Origin: Candidatus Odyssella sp.
Lineage (GTDB): Bacteria > Pseudomonadota > Alphaproteobacteria > Paracaedibacterales > Paracaedibacteraceae
DNA length: 64,000 bases
Reading direction: 5' to 3'
NCBI GenBank assembly: GCA_020718185.1
Contig: DYSP01000003.1
Span: 1 to 64,000 of the forward strand
A program made the translations under genes and the position numbers. The first letter of the stretch is position 1. Each line of letters starts with the position of its first letter. Shown one piece after another: positions 19,746 to 29,678 of this stretch. The notes under the pieces are model-generated. The model was not told the DNA's origin and made no database searches. It saw only the letters and a program-made list of their open reading frames with translations.

Positions 19746-20651
19746 ATGAATGAATCTGGCATAACAGTAAGAAAAATAAAAATTTTAATTATCGATGATG
19801 AACCAGCCACTCTAGATGTCTTATTAGACTATTTACAAGAAGAATTTGAAGTTATCACCGCAATAAATAAAGATATTGCGATAGAAAAAATGGCAGCAAT
19901 CCCAGATATTGATCTGATCATACTAGCACGAATATTGTCGCATGCAGACGGGGTAGAACTGGTAAAAGCCTTAAAAAAAGCTGAGCGATATGACTATGTT
20001 CCCATTATTGGTCAAACTGTTATTGAGCAAAATTCACAAATGTTTGAGGGGATTCAGGCCGAAATTTGCTACTATCTTGTAAAGCCATATGATAAAACTT
20101 TCCTTATTCGAATAATTAAAACGGCCTTACGTGAAGCTATCTTTATTAAGAAAATAGTTGGGGAAGTTAAAAAATATACGGGAATTCCAAGTTTAATGAG
20201 CCAATCAGAATTTCAATTTTCTACAATCAATGAAGCAAAGGTACTAGCTTATTTTATTGCTAATGCGTTTCCAGATCCCGATACAGTTGTGTATGGATTG
20301 ATAGAATTAATGCTAAATGCTATCGAGCACGGTAATTTGGGCATCACTTATGATGAAAAATCACTGTTGGTTGAGTCTGGTCAGTGGCATGAAGAAATTA
20401 ATCGTCGCTTAGCATTACCAGAAAATAAACATAAAACAGCAACAATTACCCTTAAATCCAGTTCAAACTCTATGGTGGTTTCAATAAAAGACCAAGGAGA
20501 TGGGTTTCAATGGCAACAGTATCTTGACATTTCTTCTAGTCGCATGACTCACTCAAATGGGCGTGGCGTTGCAACGGCTAAACTTTCTTTTTCGACTATG
20601 GAATATAGCGATAAAGGAAATGAGGTTGTGTGTACTGTTTTTAAAAAATAG
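19746..20651 (+). CDS. Response-regulator receiver plus HATPase (anti-sigma/kinase-like) fusion protein
   Basis: ILIIDDEPATLDVLLDYL receiver start; ELMLNAIEHGNLGI N-box-like and DQGDGF, GRGVATAKLSF ATPase motifs. Confidence 0.75.
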   Translation: MNESGITVRKIKILIIDDEPATLDVLLDYLQEEFEVITAINKDIAIEKMAAIPDIDLIILARILSHADGVELVKALKKAERYDYVPIIGQTVIEQNSQMFEGIQAEICYYLVKPYDKTFLIRIIKTALREAIFIKKIVGEVKKYTGIPSLMSQSEFQFSTINEAKVLAYFIANAFPDPDTVVYGLIELMLNAIEHGNLGITYDEKSLLVESGQWHEEINRRLALPENKHKTATITLKSSSNSMVVSIKDQGDGFQWQQYLDISSSRMTHSNGRGVATAKLSFSTMEYSDKGNEVVCTVFKK

Positions 20652-20725
20652 TCACTTCTTTACCGGATATTCATGAAATACCCCTTATCTTATAGGTAAT
20701 TAAGTTCGAAATAAGGGATAAAATA

Positions 20726-20935
20726 ATGATTAAATGGTTTAATTTAGGTGTGATGACAATATTTTTTAATGTGGCCATTGTCAATGGGGTAAAAGCTGAA
20801 GAAGTTCAACTTCAATGTCACATACACGTTGATCGGTTGTTTAAACAATGCACTGACAAACATCCAAAAAAAATGAAACTATGCAAGCATATGATGAAGG
20901 CACATCAACATAGATGTAATCCTATATATAGCTAA
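20726..20935 (+). CDS. Small secreted Cys-rich hypothetical protein
   Basis: Signal peptide MIKWFNLGVMTIFFNVAIVNGVKA then C..C..C..C. Confidence 0.5.
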   Translation: MIKWFNLGVMTIFFNVAIVNGVKAEEVQLQCHIHVDRLFKQCTDKHPKKMKLCKHMMKAHQHRCNPIYS

Positions 20936-21052
20936 TAAAAATAGTAATGTTGGTGATATTTTTTCTAATTTTTATCAAGTATTCATTATACCTATTTTTA
21001 TGGGATCTTATTTAAAGGAGCTTGAATAATAGTTAAATATTTTTCTTTAATT

Positions 21053-21301
21053 ATGATGGTTGGTTTTTTTAGTGTAGTGAATGTTGCCTTCGCCACGCCA
21101 GAGGTAACTTCCTCCGAACCAATACCGCAGTCAGAGATAGATCCACAGGAAATTCCACAAAAATCTTGCGATTCTTGTAACAAAACATTCAGCGAAGAAG
21201 AGCAAAAGTGTAGACAACATAAGTCATTTTCTGGCTTTGTACGATGTAGGAATGTGGTATTAAATTACACTAAAATCTGCTTGGAAAACTGCGCTCGCTA
21301 G
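21053..21301 (+). CDS. Small secreted Cys-rich hypothetical protein
   Basis: Signal-like MMVGFFSVVNVAFA then six cysteines (CDSC..C..C..C..C). Confidence 0.5.
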   Translation: MMVGFFSVVNVAFATPEVTSSEPIPQSEIDPQEIPQKSCDSCNKTFSEEEQKCRQHKSFSGFVRCRNVVLNYTKICLENCAR

Positions 21302-21327
21302 TCACAAAGATATGAGATAAAGAGATA

Positions 21328-21353
21328 GGTGATAGTAAAATCACCTTTTTTTT
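21328..21353 (+). terminator. Rho-independent terminator
   Basis: GGTGAT-AGTAAA-ATCACC-TTTTTTTT. Confidence 0.75.
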
Positions 21354-22075
21354 ATTCGTTTTAAACTTTGAAATACACCGCGCAATGATCGAAGATCTTG
21401 CTCAGTTAATTGTAGACGTGTAAAAATATTTTGTAAATTTTGCCACATGATTGGCTTTTTATGGGATTCTCGCCAGTAATTTGTGTGATCAAGATCGTGT
21501 TCTAAATCCATCAAAAAACGCGCAAGAGAACTTTGAGTTGCAGGATAAGTTTCGCCACATTCAAAGTCTATCTTTAGATTTTTTGATTGTTTAAACCATT
21601 CGTATCCCATTAATATCAACGCTTGAGCAAGGTTTAAGGATGAAAAATCTGGGTTAACGGGGATCTGAATAATGCGATGGCAGCGACTAAGAATTTCATT
21701 ATCTAGGCCTGTGCGCTCTGGTCCAAATAATAGGCCAATCTTTGTTTGCTCAACTTTTTGGGCAATTTCTTGCATTGCTAAAGGAAGAGGCACATATTCT
21801 TTTATAATGTGACGTTTAGTGGCACAAGTGCCGTAAAGCCATTGAATATCAGCAGTAGCAGCGTCTATTGTTTCAAATACTGTTGCTTGAAATAAGAGAT
21901 AATCAGCACCAGCAGCTGTCGCAATAGCTTTTTCATCCTGAATATTGCAGATAGGTTGCACAATCCTTAAGTGATGCAGATCAAAATTTGCCATTGCTCG
22001 TGCCACCGCGCCAATGTTTTCAGGCAATTGAGGCCGGATCAGGATAAAAATCGGCTGCATTAGCTGCGACGCCAA
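21341..22075 (-). CDS. trmJ: tRNA (cytidine/uridine-2'-O-)-methyltransferase TrmJ family
   Basis: LIRPQLPENIGAVARAMANF, LLFGPERTGLDNEIL, IPVNPDFSSLNLAQALILMGYE. Confidence 0.92.
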   Translation of the reverse strand: MASQLMQPIFILIRPQLPENIGAVARAMANFDLHHLRIVQPICNIQDEKAIATAAGADYLLFQATVFETIDAATADIQWLYGTCATKRHIIKEYVPLPLAMQEIAQKVEQTKIGLLFGPERTGLDNEILSRCHRIIQIPVNPDFSSLNLAQALILMGYEWFKQSKNLKIDFECGETYPATQSSLARFLMDLEHDLDHTNYWRESHKKPIMWQNLQNIFTRLQLTEQDLRSLRGVFQSLKRIKKR

Positions 22076-23430
22076 GTTGTACCCGTAGGAGAATCTTCCA
22101 AGACAATCCCTTGATCAAGAAGTAGCTGGCGAATACGATCAGATTCAGCAAATTGTCGAGTAGAACGTGCGTTTTGACGCGTCTGAATTAATTGCTCAAT
22201 AGTGGCACTATCTAATTGATCTGTGCCAACTTCCTGAAACCAACTTTCTGGATCTTGTTGTAATAAACCAAGAAAATAGGCGCTTTTCTTTAAAAGTATC
22301 GCTTTTTTAGTTTTTTGGATTATGTCTGACGTTTTATAAATCTGGTTAGCAAGTTCATGTAACTGGCTAAGAGCGAGAGGAATATTTAAATCATCAGCCA
22401 ATGCATTCATCACTAGCGGGTCTATTTTTTCTGCGGACGTGTCAAGATTAAGGCCACGCATGGCATTGTAAAGGCGGTCGAGTGTTTGCTTGGCCTGTTT
22501 TACTTGGCTATTAGACCAGTCTAAGGGCTGGCGATAATGGCTCATCATCAACGCTAATCGTAATACTTCTCCTTGATAATCACGGCGTAATTCTCGAACT
22601 GTCAGAAAATTCCCAAGGGATTTAGACATTTTTTCACCATTCACAGTGACATGTCCGTTGTGAAGCCAATAATTCGCTAATTGCGTGGTATCATGCGCGC
22701 AGCAACTTTGTGCCATTTCATTTTCGTGATGAGGAAAAATAAGATCTATCCCACCGCCATGAATATCAAAGGTATGCCCTAGATATTTTTCTCCCATAGC
22801 TGAACATTCAATGTGCCAGCCAGGTCGCCCGCGCCCCCAGGGGCTGTCCCAGCCAGGAAGATCATGTGTTGATGGTTTCCACAGTACAAAATCAGCTGCA
22901 TCACGTTTATAAGGAGCTACTTCAACTCGTGCTCCTGCACGCATTTCATCTAAATTGCGGTTGGATAAAGTGCCATAGCGTGGAAACTGTTTAACACTGA
23001 AAAGAACATGATTTTGTTCAATATACGCATATTCGCCAGTAATAAGAATTTCAATCATTTTGATCATTTCAGGAATATGGTCGGTTGCGCGAGGTTCAAT
23101 ATCCGGTAAAAACGCACCAAGAGCGTCCATGTCCTCATGATAAGCTTTTGTGGTTCGCTGTGTGATTGCGGCAATCGATTCACCTGATTTTAGAGAAGCT
23201 GCATTGATTTTGTCATCTACATCTGTAATGTTACGCACATACGTGACTTTTGGATATAAATGTCGTAGTAGGCGAACCAGGATGTCGATGACTACAACAG
23301 GGCGTGCATTACCAATATGAGCAAAGTCATAAACAGTGGGGCCGCATACATACATTCCAATCGATTGCGGTGCAATTGGCGTAAAAATCTCCTTTTGCCG
23401 AGTAAGGGAATTATATAGATAAAGAGACAT
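22060..23430 (-). CDS. cysS: Cysteinyl-tRNA synthetase
   Basis: YVCGPTVYDFAHIGNARP, GRPGWHIECSAM, KMSKSLGNFLT. Confidence 0.98.
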   Translation of the reverse strand: MSLYLYNSLTRQKEIFTPIAPQSIGMYVCGPTVYDFAHIGNARPVVVIDILVRLLRHLYPKVTYVRNITDVDDKINAASLKSGESIAAITQRTTKAYHEDMDALGAFLPDIEPRATDHIPEMIKMIEILITGEYAYIEQNHVLFSVKQFPRYGTLSNRNLDEMRAGARVEVAPYKRDAADFVLWKPSTHDLPGWDSPWGRGRPGWHIECSAMGEKYLGHTFDIHGGGIDLIFPHHENEMAQSCCAHDTTQLANYWLHNGHVTVNGEKMSKSLGNFLTVRELRRDYQGEVLRLALMMSHYRQPLDWSNSQVKQAKQTLDRLYNAMRGLNLDTSAEKIDPLVMNALADDLNIPLALSQLHELANQIYKTSDIIQKTKKAILLKKSAYFLGLLQQDPESWFQEVGTDQLDSATIEQLIQTRQNARSTRQFAESDRIRQLLLDQGIVLEDSPTGTTWRRS

Positions 23431-24800
23431 TATACAGCTGCCTGCCTCAAACGGCTTATGACCCTTTCGCTACCAATAATAGGTAGTAAAAATTTCATTT
23501 CCGGACCGTGATCAAACCCAGTAATTGCTTGACGCAGTGGCATAAAAAGGTCTTTACCTTTGCGACCGGTTGCTTCTTTTACTGCGGTCGTCCATGTGCT
23601 CCATGTGGTTTCATCCCAAGTACCTGATGATGGTAATAATGATAATGCTTGGACAATGTAGTCTTTATCTGTAATTACTGGCTGAATAACGTCAAAACAG
23701 ACGGGGATCCATTCTTTTATATCTTTTAGGCAGCGCAAATTTCCTCGCAGCAAATCCCATAAAGGTTGCGTAATCTTGGAACATTCAAGGTCTATAAGGC
23801 GATCTTTAACTTTTTCGTACGGCATAATTTGATAAATTTTATGATTCATTGCTTCTAAATCATGGGCATCAAAATGGGGTGGTGTGCGGCTGAAAGTAGA
23901 AAGATCAAAACTTTTAGCCAATTCATCTAATTCAATATGCGCCTCAATGGGTTGAGATGTTCCAAGACGTGCTAAAAGACTATTAATAGCCATTGGTTCG
24001 ATGCCTTCATCACGTAAAGATTGTAAGCTGAGACTACCTAACCTTTTGGACAAAGTTCCGCCCGCAACATCCATAAGCAGTGTTGTATGGCCAAATTGAA
24101 GTGTTTGAGATGATCTGCCTAGTGCCTCAAATAATTGAATTTGTACGGCCGTATTTGTTACATGATCTTCCCCACGCAAGATATGGCTAATGTCAAAATC
24201 GATGTCATCAATGACTGAAGTGAGGGTATAAAGAAAAGCACCATCAGCGCGAACCAAAACAGGGTCACTTAGGCTTTGACCTGGGAATTCGGTGTGACCT
24301 CGAACCAGATCGTTCCAAATAATCGGTTCAGCATTTAACATGAATCGCCAGTGAGGATGCCGACCTTCTGCTTGAAAAGTTGCTTTTTCTGCGTCTGTTA
24401 GTTTTAAGGCTGCACGATCATAAATAGGGGGTTCACCACGACTTAAATGACGTTTGCGTTTGAAATCTAATTCTTCGGGTGTTTCATAGCAAGGATAAAG
24501 TCGTCCTTTGGTAATCAGTTTTTGCATTTCTTCATGATAGCGATCAAAGCGATCAGATTGTCGAGCAAAAACGGTATGGGTCAATCCAAGCCACGCAAGA
24601 TCTTCTTTAATTGCTTCAGCAAAGTGTTCTTCAGATCGTTCTTTGTCTGTATCATCAAGACGAAACATAAATTCAGATTTTTGACCTTGAAGCTGATATT
24701 TCCTGGCAAATAGCCAATTGATTAAAGCTGTGCGGGCATTTCCAATATGAATTAAACCTGTAGGACTGGGGGCAAAACGAACTCTTATACTCATCGTCAC
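23430..24800 (-). CDS. gltX: Glutamyl-tRNA synthetase
   Basis: RFAPSPTGLIHIGNARTALINWLFAR, LSKRLGSLS (KMSKS equivalent). Confidence 0.97.
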   Translation of the reverse strand: MTMSIRVRFAPSPTGLIHIGNARTALINWLFARKYQLQGQKSEFMFRLDDTDKERSEEHFAEAIKEDLAWLGLTHTVFARQSDRFDRYHEEMQKLITKGRLYPCYETPEELDFKRKRHLSRGEPPIYDRAALKLTDAEKATFQAEGRHPHWRFMLNAEPIIWNDLVRGHTEFPGQSLSDPVLVRADGAFLYTLTSVIDDIDFDISHILRGEDHVTNTAVQIQLFEALGRSSQTLQFGHTTLLMDVAGGTLSKRLGSLSLQSLRDEGIEPMAINSLLARLGTSQPIEAHIELDELAKSFDLSTFSRTPPHFDAHDLEAMNHKIYQIMPYEKVKDRLIDLECSKITQPLWDLLRGNLRCLKDIKEWIPVCFDVIQPVITDKDYIVQALSLLPSSGTWDETTWSTWTTAVKEATGRKGKDLFMPLRQAITGFDHGPEMKFLLPIIGSERVISRLRQAAV

Positions 24801-25005
24801 ATATCAATTCTTTATTAGATTTTTCATCCCCCATATCAATTTATTGATGAGTTTGGAAAGGGATAAAAAGCGTTAATTAGTTATTATAGTCAATTAAATT
24901 CAAGAACATTTTAAAACAGAATTTACTATACCTACAATTTATCGCTGCTAATCCTTAAATGCAATACTTTCCCAATTTACCTCTTTCATAAGTCAATAAA
25001 CTCAT

Positions 25006-25421
25006 TTATTTTGAGTTTTTATCTCTTGAAGTTGGGCGGGATTTTGATGTGTTGTGTCCTATAAGTTTTAAATGTGTTGCAAAAAGTCGAATAATTTCAA
25101 ATAGCAATTTTTGCGATTTAGGATCCGAGAATTCTTTATAAATATTAATATATTTTTGCAACCTAATTTCTTCAAGATCTTGTGAATGCTACTTAGCTCA
25201 TAGATTTTTGGTGCAGAAAGCTGATCAATTCCTGCTTCATATTTATGAATTTGTTGCCCTGAGATCTGCAACTTTTTACCAAGTTCAGTCTGATTTAATC
25301 CCATAAGTTGTCTTCGGTGTTTTAAACGACTACCTAAAACCTTATTGAGAGTAGAATCAGTAAGTTTGAAAGTGTCACTATTAAGTTCACCATAAAAAAT
25401 ATCTGTCGATTTATCTGTCAT
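25006..25421 (-). pseudogene. XRE-family HTH regulator with frameshift/internal deletion
   Basis: Intact HTH LGSRLKHRRQLMGLNQTELGKKLQISGQQIHKYEAGIDQLSAPKIYELS; family-like C-terminus IRLQKYINIYKEFSDPKSQKLLFEIIRLFATHL lies in a different frame. Confidence 0.6.
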
Positions 25422-25423
25422 TT

Positions 25424-26932
25424 TTAATTAAGTCTTTTGTTGTTGCGAAATAATAAAGTTAATAGGCCATAAGCAATCATAATCAGCCAAAATCCAAGGT
25501 GATGATATTTTGAAAAGAATGTTAAAGTTGCTAGTGGTTTGGGTAGGTCAAAATCAATAAAACCGATTTCATTTAATTCTAGCCGATGTAAAATTTGCCC
25601 CATAGGATCAATAACAGCTGAAATACCATTGTTAGCACTGCGAATGAGGGGGGTTCCTTCTTCAATTGCGCGCACTCTAACAATATTTAAATGTTGATGG
25701 GGGCCTGAAGATTCCCCATACCAAGCATCATTTGTTTGATTCATCATCCATGCAGGTTTTTTGTCAGCAGGGACAACTTCACCCGAAAAAATCGCTTCAT
25801 AGCAAATAAGAGGAGTAAAAAGGGGAATGTTTGGTAATTTGATGTTTTTTACACCATCTCCGGGAGAATAATTTTCAGAGCCAGCAGTTAATTTAGAAAA
25901 TCCAACAACATTTTTAAAGGGGATATATTCCCCAAAAGGAACTAAATGTGATTTATCATACCTCGCAAGAATATCACCTGTTTCATTAAGAACAAGGGTG
26001 CTGGTTCGATACTGAACACTTTTATCATCATTGATAATTTTTTGAGGAGAACCAAGGATGATATATCCACCAGGAGGGATAGCTGTGGTAATATTTTTAC
26101 GAATTCCTGGGTATTCAGAAATAAAGGCTGGTACGCTTGATTCCGACCAAATAATTGCTTTTAAAGGACGTTCAGCTGGTAAAGTTGAAAGGGCAATCCA
26201 CTTATTTAGATTGTCTGAAAAATGAATGCTCTGCCATTTTTCTTTTTGGGAAATACTCGCTTGAACAATTCGTAAATTAACCCCTGTTTCTTCAAGCTTA
26301 TATTGGGATAAGCGATAATGACCGCCCGCCCATAAACACGCAAACATTACGACACCTGTACCTATAAGGCGCCAAGACCGTGATCCAATAACACTGACAA
26401 TAAAAATCGTCAACGCACTTAAGCCATAAATGCCAATATAAGCGGTCATTTGAAGTTCGGTTTCATTCCAGATGTAGCCCATAAGAGTCCACGGAAAGCC
26501 AGTAAAAACCCATCCTTTAAGCCAGTCACTAAGTGAACATAAAAGGCAAAAAGCAAATAGACGGCTAATATTGGAAGAAGTCAGTTTTACTGTTAACGAA
26601 GTAACAATTGCGGGGAAAAATGCCATCAAACAAGGAAATATTATCATGCCAAGGGGGGCAAGATACCACAGATCAACAGTGATAAATGAATTTCCAATCC
26701 AATAAAGATTGGCAATATTAAAGCCAACTCCAAACAGCCACCCACGCCAAAAAGCTGTTTTAGCTTTATCAAGGGTAGTCAGATGATAAAAGAGGACGGA
26801 AAAACCAATAACAGCAAAGAACTGTAAATGATAAGGGGCAAAGGCTAAAGCACATAAAGCCCCACTAACCATCAATAGGAGTGATGGATAAACTTGAAAA
26901 AATAGATACAATGGCTGAATCATAGATATCAA
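25424..26932 (-). CDS. lnt: Apolipoprotein N-acyltransferase
   Basis: VQASISQKEKW, IIWSESSVPAF, KSHLVPFGEYIPF, ICYEAIFSGE nitrilase-fold motifs. Confidence 0.95.
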   Translation of the reverse strand: MISMIQPLYLFFQVYPSLLLMVSGALCALAFAPYHLQFFAVIGFSVLFYHLTTLDKAKTAFWRGWLFGVGFNIANLYWIGNSFITVDLWYLAPLGMIIFPCLMAFFPAIVTSLTVKLTSSNISRLFAFCLLCSLSDWLKGWVFTGFPWTLMGYIWNETELQMTAYIGIYGLSALTIFIVSVIGSRSWRLIGTGVVMFACLWAGGHYRLSQYKLEETGVNLRIVQASISQKEKWQSIHFSDNLNKWIALSTLPAERPLKAIIWSESSVPAFISEYPGIRKNITTAIPPGGYIILGSPQKIINDDKSVQYRTSTLVLNETGDILARYDKSHLVPFGEYIPFKNVVGFSKLTAGSENYSPGDGVKNIKLPNIPLFTPLICYEAIFSGEVVPADKKPAWMMNQTNDAWYGESSGPHQHLNIVRVRAIEEGTPLIRSANNGISAVIDPMGQILHRLELNEIGFIDFDLPKPLATLTFFSKYHHLGFWLIMIAYGLLTLLFRNNKRLN

Positions 26933-27030
26933 GAAACATTTTTAAAAAAAATTATTGCTTTATTTTTATAACAGAAAAAGCAATATAAGCGAAAGTATTC
27001 TTTAATTTTTTAAATAATACAACTATAAGT

Positions 27031-28560
27031 TTATGGCGGGGATAGAGGGATTTTTCTATATCCTAATGCCTCGCTTAAATGATTAATTGATATTATTTCG
27101 ACACTTGAAAGATCGGCAATTGTTCTTTCTACTCGTAAAATACGATGATAAGATCTTCCACTTAATTTAAAATTTTCAACTGACCGTTTCAAAATTTCTT
27201 CTGTTTGAGTATCCATTTTGCAAATTTGTGGAAGTAAACCAGGTGATAATTTTGAATTGGGCAACGTCGGATCATTGATTTTGACTTGGGCATTTAGATG
27301 GAATCGAAAAGCCCGTGCTTGTTCAACCCGGCTTCGGATGTCAGCAGAAGTTTCTCCTTGTTGCTTATCAAAGAGATCACTGGCTTTCACCTCGGGGATA
27401 TCTAAAATAATATCAAAACGATCCATTAATGGACCTGAAATTTTTGATTGATAGTCTTGAGCACAGCGTGGTGCGCGATGACATTGACGTTCTGTATCAC
27501 CAAAATAACCACAGCGACAAGGATTCATTGCACCAATAAGTTGAAAATCAGCAGGATAAGCGACATGTGCATTGGCTCTGGCAATAACGGCTCGAGCGGT
27601 TTCTAAAGGTTGGCGCAAAGATTCTAAAGTTGCACGCGCAAATTCTGGGAGTTCATCTAAAAATAAAACGCCTCGATGAGCAAGAGAAATTTCTCCCGGT
27701 TTTGCTTTTATGCCACCACCAATAAGGGCAGGAAGCGAAGCAGAATGATGTGGATCACGAAAAGGGCGTTTTTGTACTAAACCTGATTCATCCAATTGCC
27801 CACTCAAACTATGAATAATCGTTGTTTCTAAAGCCTCATGGGGGGAAAGAGGTGGCAAAATACTAGGAAGCCTTGATGCTAACATTGATTTGCCCGTGCC
27901 GGGTGGGCCAATCATCAACACATTGTGTCCGCCGGCTGCGGCTATTTCCATTACTCTTTTGCCAAGAATTTGTCCCTTTACATCTTGATAATCAAATGCA
28001 TAAGTTTGTTGAGTTTGAGGAGCAAAGCTAATACTTGGTTGTGATAGAACTTGCGTCCCCTTAAAATGATTCACCAAATTAAGAAGGTTTGAGGCAGGTA
28101 AAATGGGTATTTCTCCTGCCCAAGCGGCTTCATTCCCGCATGCTTCGGGACAAATAAGTCCTTTTCCTAAACGATGTGCTTCAATAGCGGTAGGTAGAGT
28201 TCCAGAAACTCTTGTAATGGAGCCATCAAGACCCAATTCCCCCAAAATTAAATAATTATCTAAATCGTCAGCTGCTAAGATACCCATCCCCACCATTAGA
28301 CCCATAGCAATGGGTAGATCATAGTGTGATCCCTCTTTTTGCACATCAGCAGGAGCTAAATTAACCGTAATTTTTTTAGCAGGTAAATCTAGACCGATTG
28401 ATAAAAAACTGGCTCGAACGCGTTCACGTGATTCGGCAACGGCTTTATCGGGTAACCCAACAATAGTGAACGTAGGTAGCCCTGCAATAATTTGCACCTG
28501 GACATTTACAGGCAGGACGCATAAACCTTGAAAGGCAACAGCTGAAACTTTTGCAAGCAT
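27031..28560 (-). CDS. comM: YifB/ComM family Mg-chelatase-like AAA ATPase
   Basis: VNLAPADVQKEGSHYDLPIAMGLM, GPPGTGKSMLASRLPSILPP, FRDPHHSASLPALIGGG, MNPCRCGYFGD. Confidence 0.96.
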   Translation of the reverse strand: MLAKVSAVAFQGLCVLPVNVQVQIIAGLPTFTIVGLPDKAVAESRERVRASFLSIGLDLPAKKITVNLAPADVQKEGSHYDLPIAMGLMVGMGILAADDLDNYLILGELGLDGSITRVSGTLPTAIEAHRLGKGLICPEACGNEAAWAGEIPILPASNLLNLVNHFKGTQVLSQPSISFAPQTQQTYAFDYQDVKGQILGKRVMEIAAAGGHNVLMIGPPGTGKSMLASRLPSILPPLSPHEALETTIIHSLSGQLDESGLVQKRPFRDPHHSASLPALIGGGIKAKPGEISLAHRGVLFLDELPEFARATLESLRQPLETARAVIARANAHVAYPADFQLIGAMNPCRCGYFGDTERQCHRAPRCAQDYQSKISGPLMDRFDIILDIPEVKASDLFDKQQGETSADIRSRVEQARAFRFHLNAQVKINDPTLPNSKLSPGLLPQICKMDTQTEEILKRSVENFKLSGRSYHRILRVERTIADLSSVEIISINHLSEALGYRKIPLSPP

Positions 28561-28657
28561 ATGAATAATCAGTTGAAATATATATTTTTTGGAACTTTAT
28601 CAGAATAAAAAAGAAAGTCATCTGTTTTTTTAACTATAGAGTCTGACGGAGGTTGTT

Positions 28658-29616
28658 ATGAGTATTAAAAAGAAACATATCGAAGTTGTTCCTTATAATT
28701 TACATTGGCCAAACATGTATGAGAATGAGGCTGCAGACATCAAAAGAGCCTTAGGAGATAATTGCATTGCGCTTCATCACATAGGATCAACCTCTGTGAT
28801 TGTGGTCTTTCAGCAAAACCTAAAATTGACATCATAGCTGTTGTAAAGGATCCTAAACGAGCAATTTTATGTTTAGCGACAATAGGGCATAAATATAAGG
28901 GCGAATATAATATTCCCTTGCATTATGGATTTAATAAGCGTGGTGATGTTGAGGTAAACCTTCATAGGTATGAAGAGAATCATCCAGAAATTGAACTCAA
29001 TTTATTGTTTAGAGACTATCTGCGAAAAACGCCAGAAGCATGTAATGAGTATATGGATCTCAAAAATCGATTGCTGAAAGATAGCGCTTCATTTGAAAAA
29101 AATAACTCCGCTTTTACTGGGTATACTTTGGGTAAAGGCACTTTTATTCGCAAAACATTAAAGGAAGCAGGGTTTAATCGCTTGCGATTTCTAAGATGTA
29201 CTGATGTTATTGAGTGGGATGCAGCAAAGTATTACAGACAAACCTACTTTTTTGATAGAGTGACCATTGCTGATCCTTATACATGGACATTTAATCATCC
29301 AAATCATGCCCATTTCATTTTGTATCAAGGGGCAGAAATCATTGGTTATGCCCATGTCCCGCTTTGGCCAGAAAATCGTGCGGCGTTACGGATTATTGTG
29401 GTTGAGCTAGCCAAAAGAAATCAAGAGCTTGGGGGGCAGTTTTTATTGCTTATTGAAAAATGGTTAAAGGTTCAAGGCTATAAAAGTATTCATATTGAAT
29501 CTTCGCCAGAGGCATTGCAATTTTACAAAAAGCATGATTATGTAGCGATGCCTTTTTGCGACCCAGATGGATATGAAGGACATCCAAATGATGTAGCGAT
29601 AGGAAAAATTTTATAA
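28658..29616 (+). pseudogene. GrpB-like plus GNAT acetyltransferase fusion, frameshifted
   Basis: Frame 1 MSIKKKHIEVVPYNLHWPNMYENEAADIKRALGDNCIALHHIGSTSV; frame 2 GLSAKPKIDIIAVV...; frames switch near 28795-28806; C-terminal GNAT-like region. Confidence 0.8.
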
Positions 29617-29623
29617 TGTGTTT

Positions 29624-29647
29624 AAGCCGACATATTGTTGGCTTTTT
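29624..29647 (+). terminator. Hairpin terminator
   Basis: AAGCCGAC-ATATT-GTTGGCTTTTT. Confidence 0.6.
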
Positions 29648-29678
29648 AACCTTATTCTTTCCTTAAAAAATATTCTTA

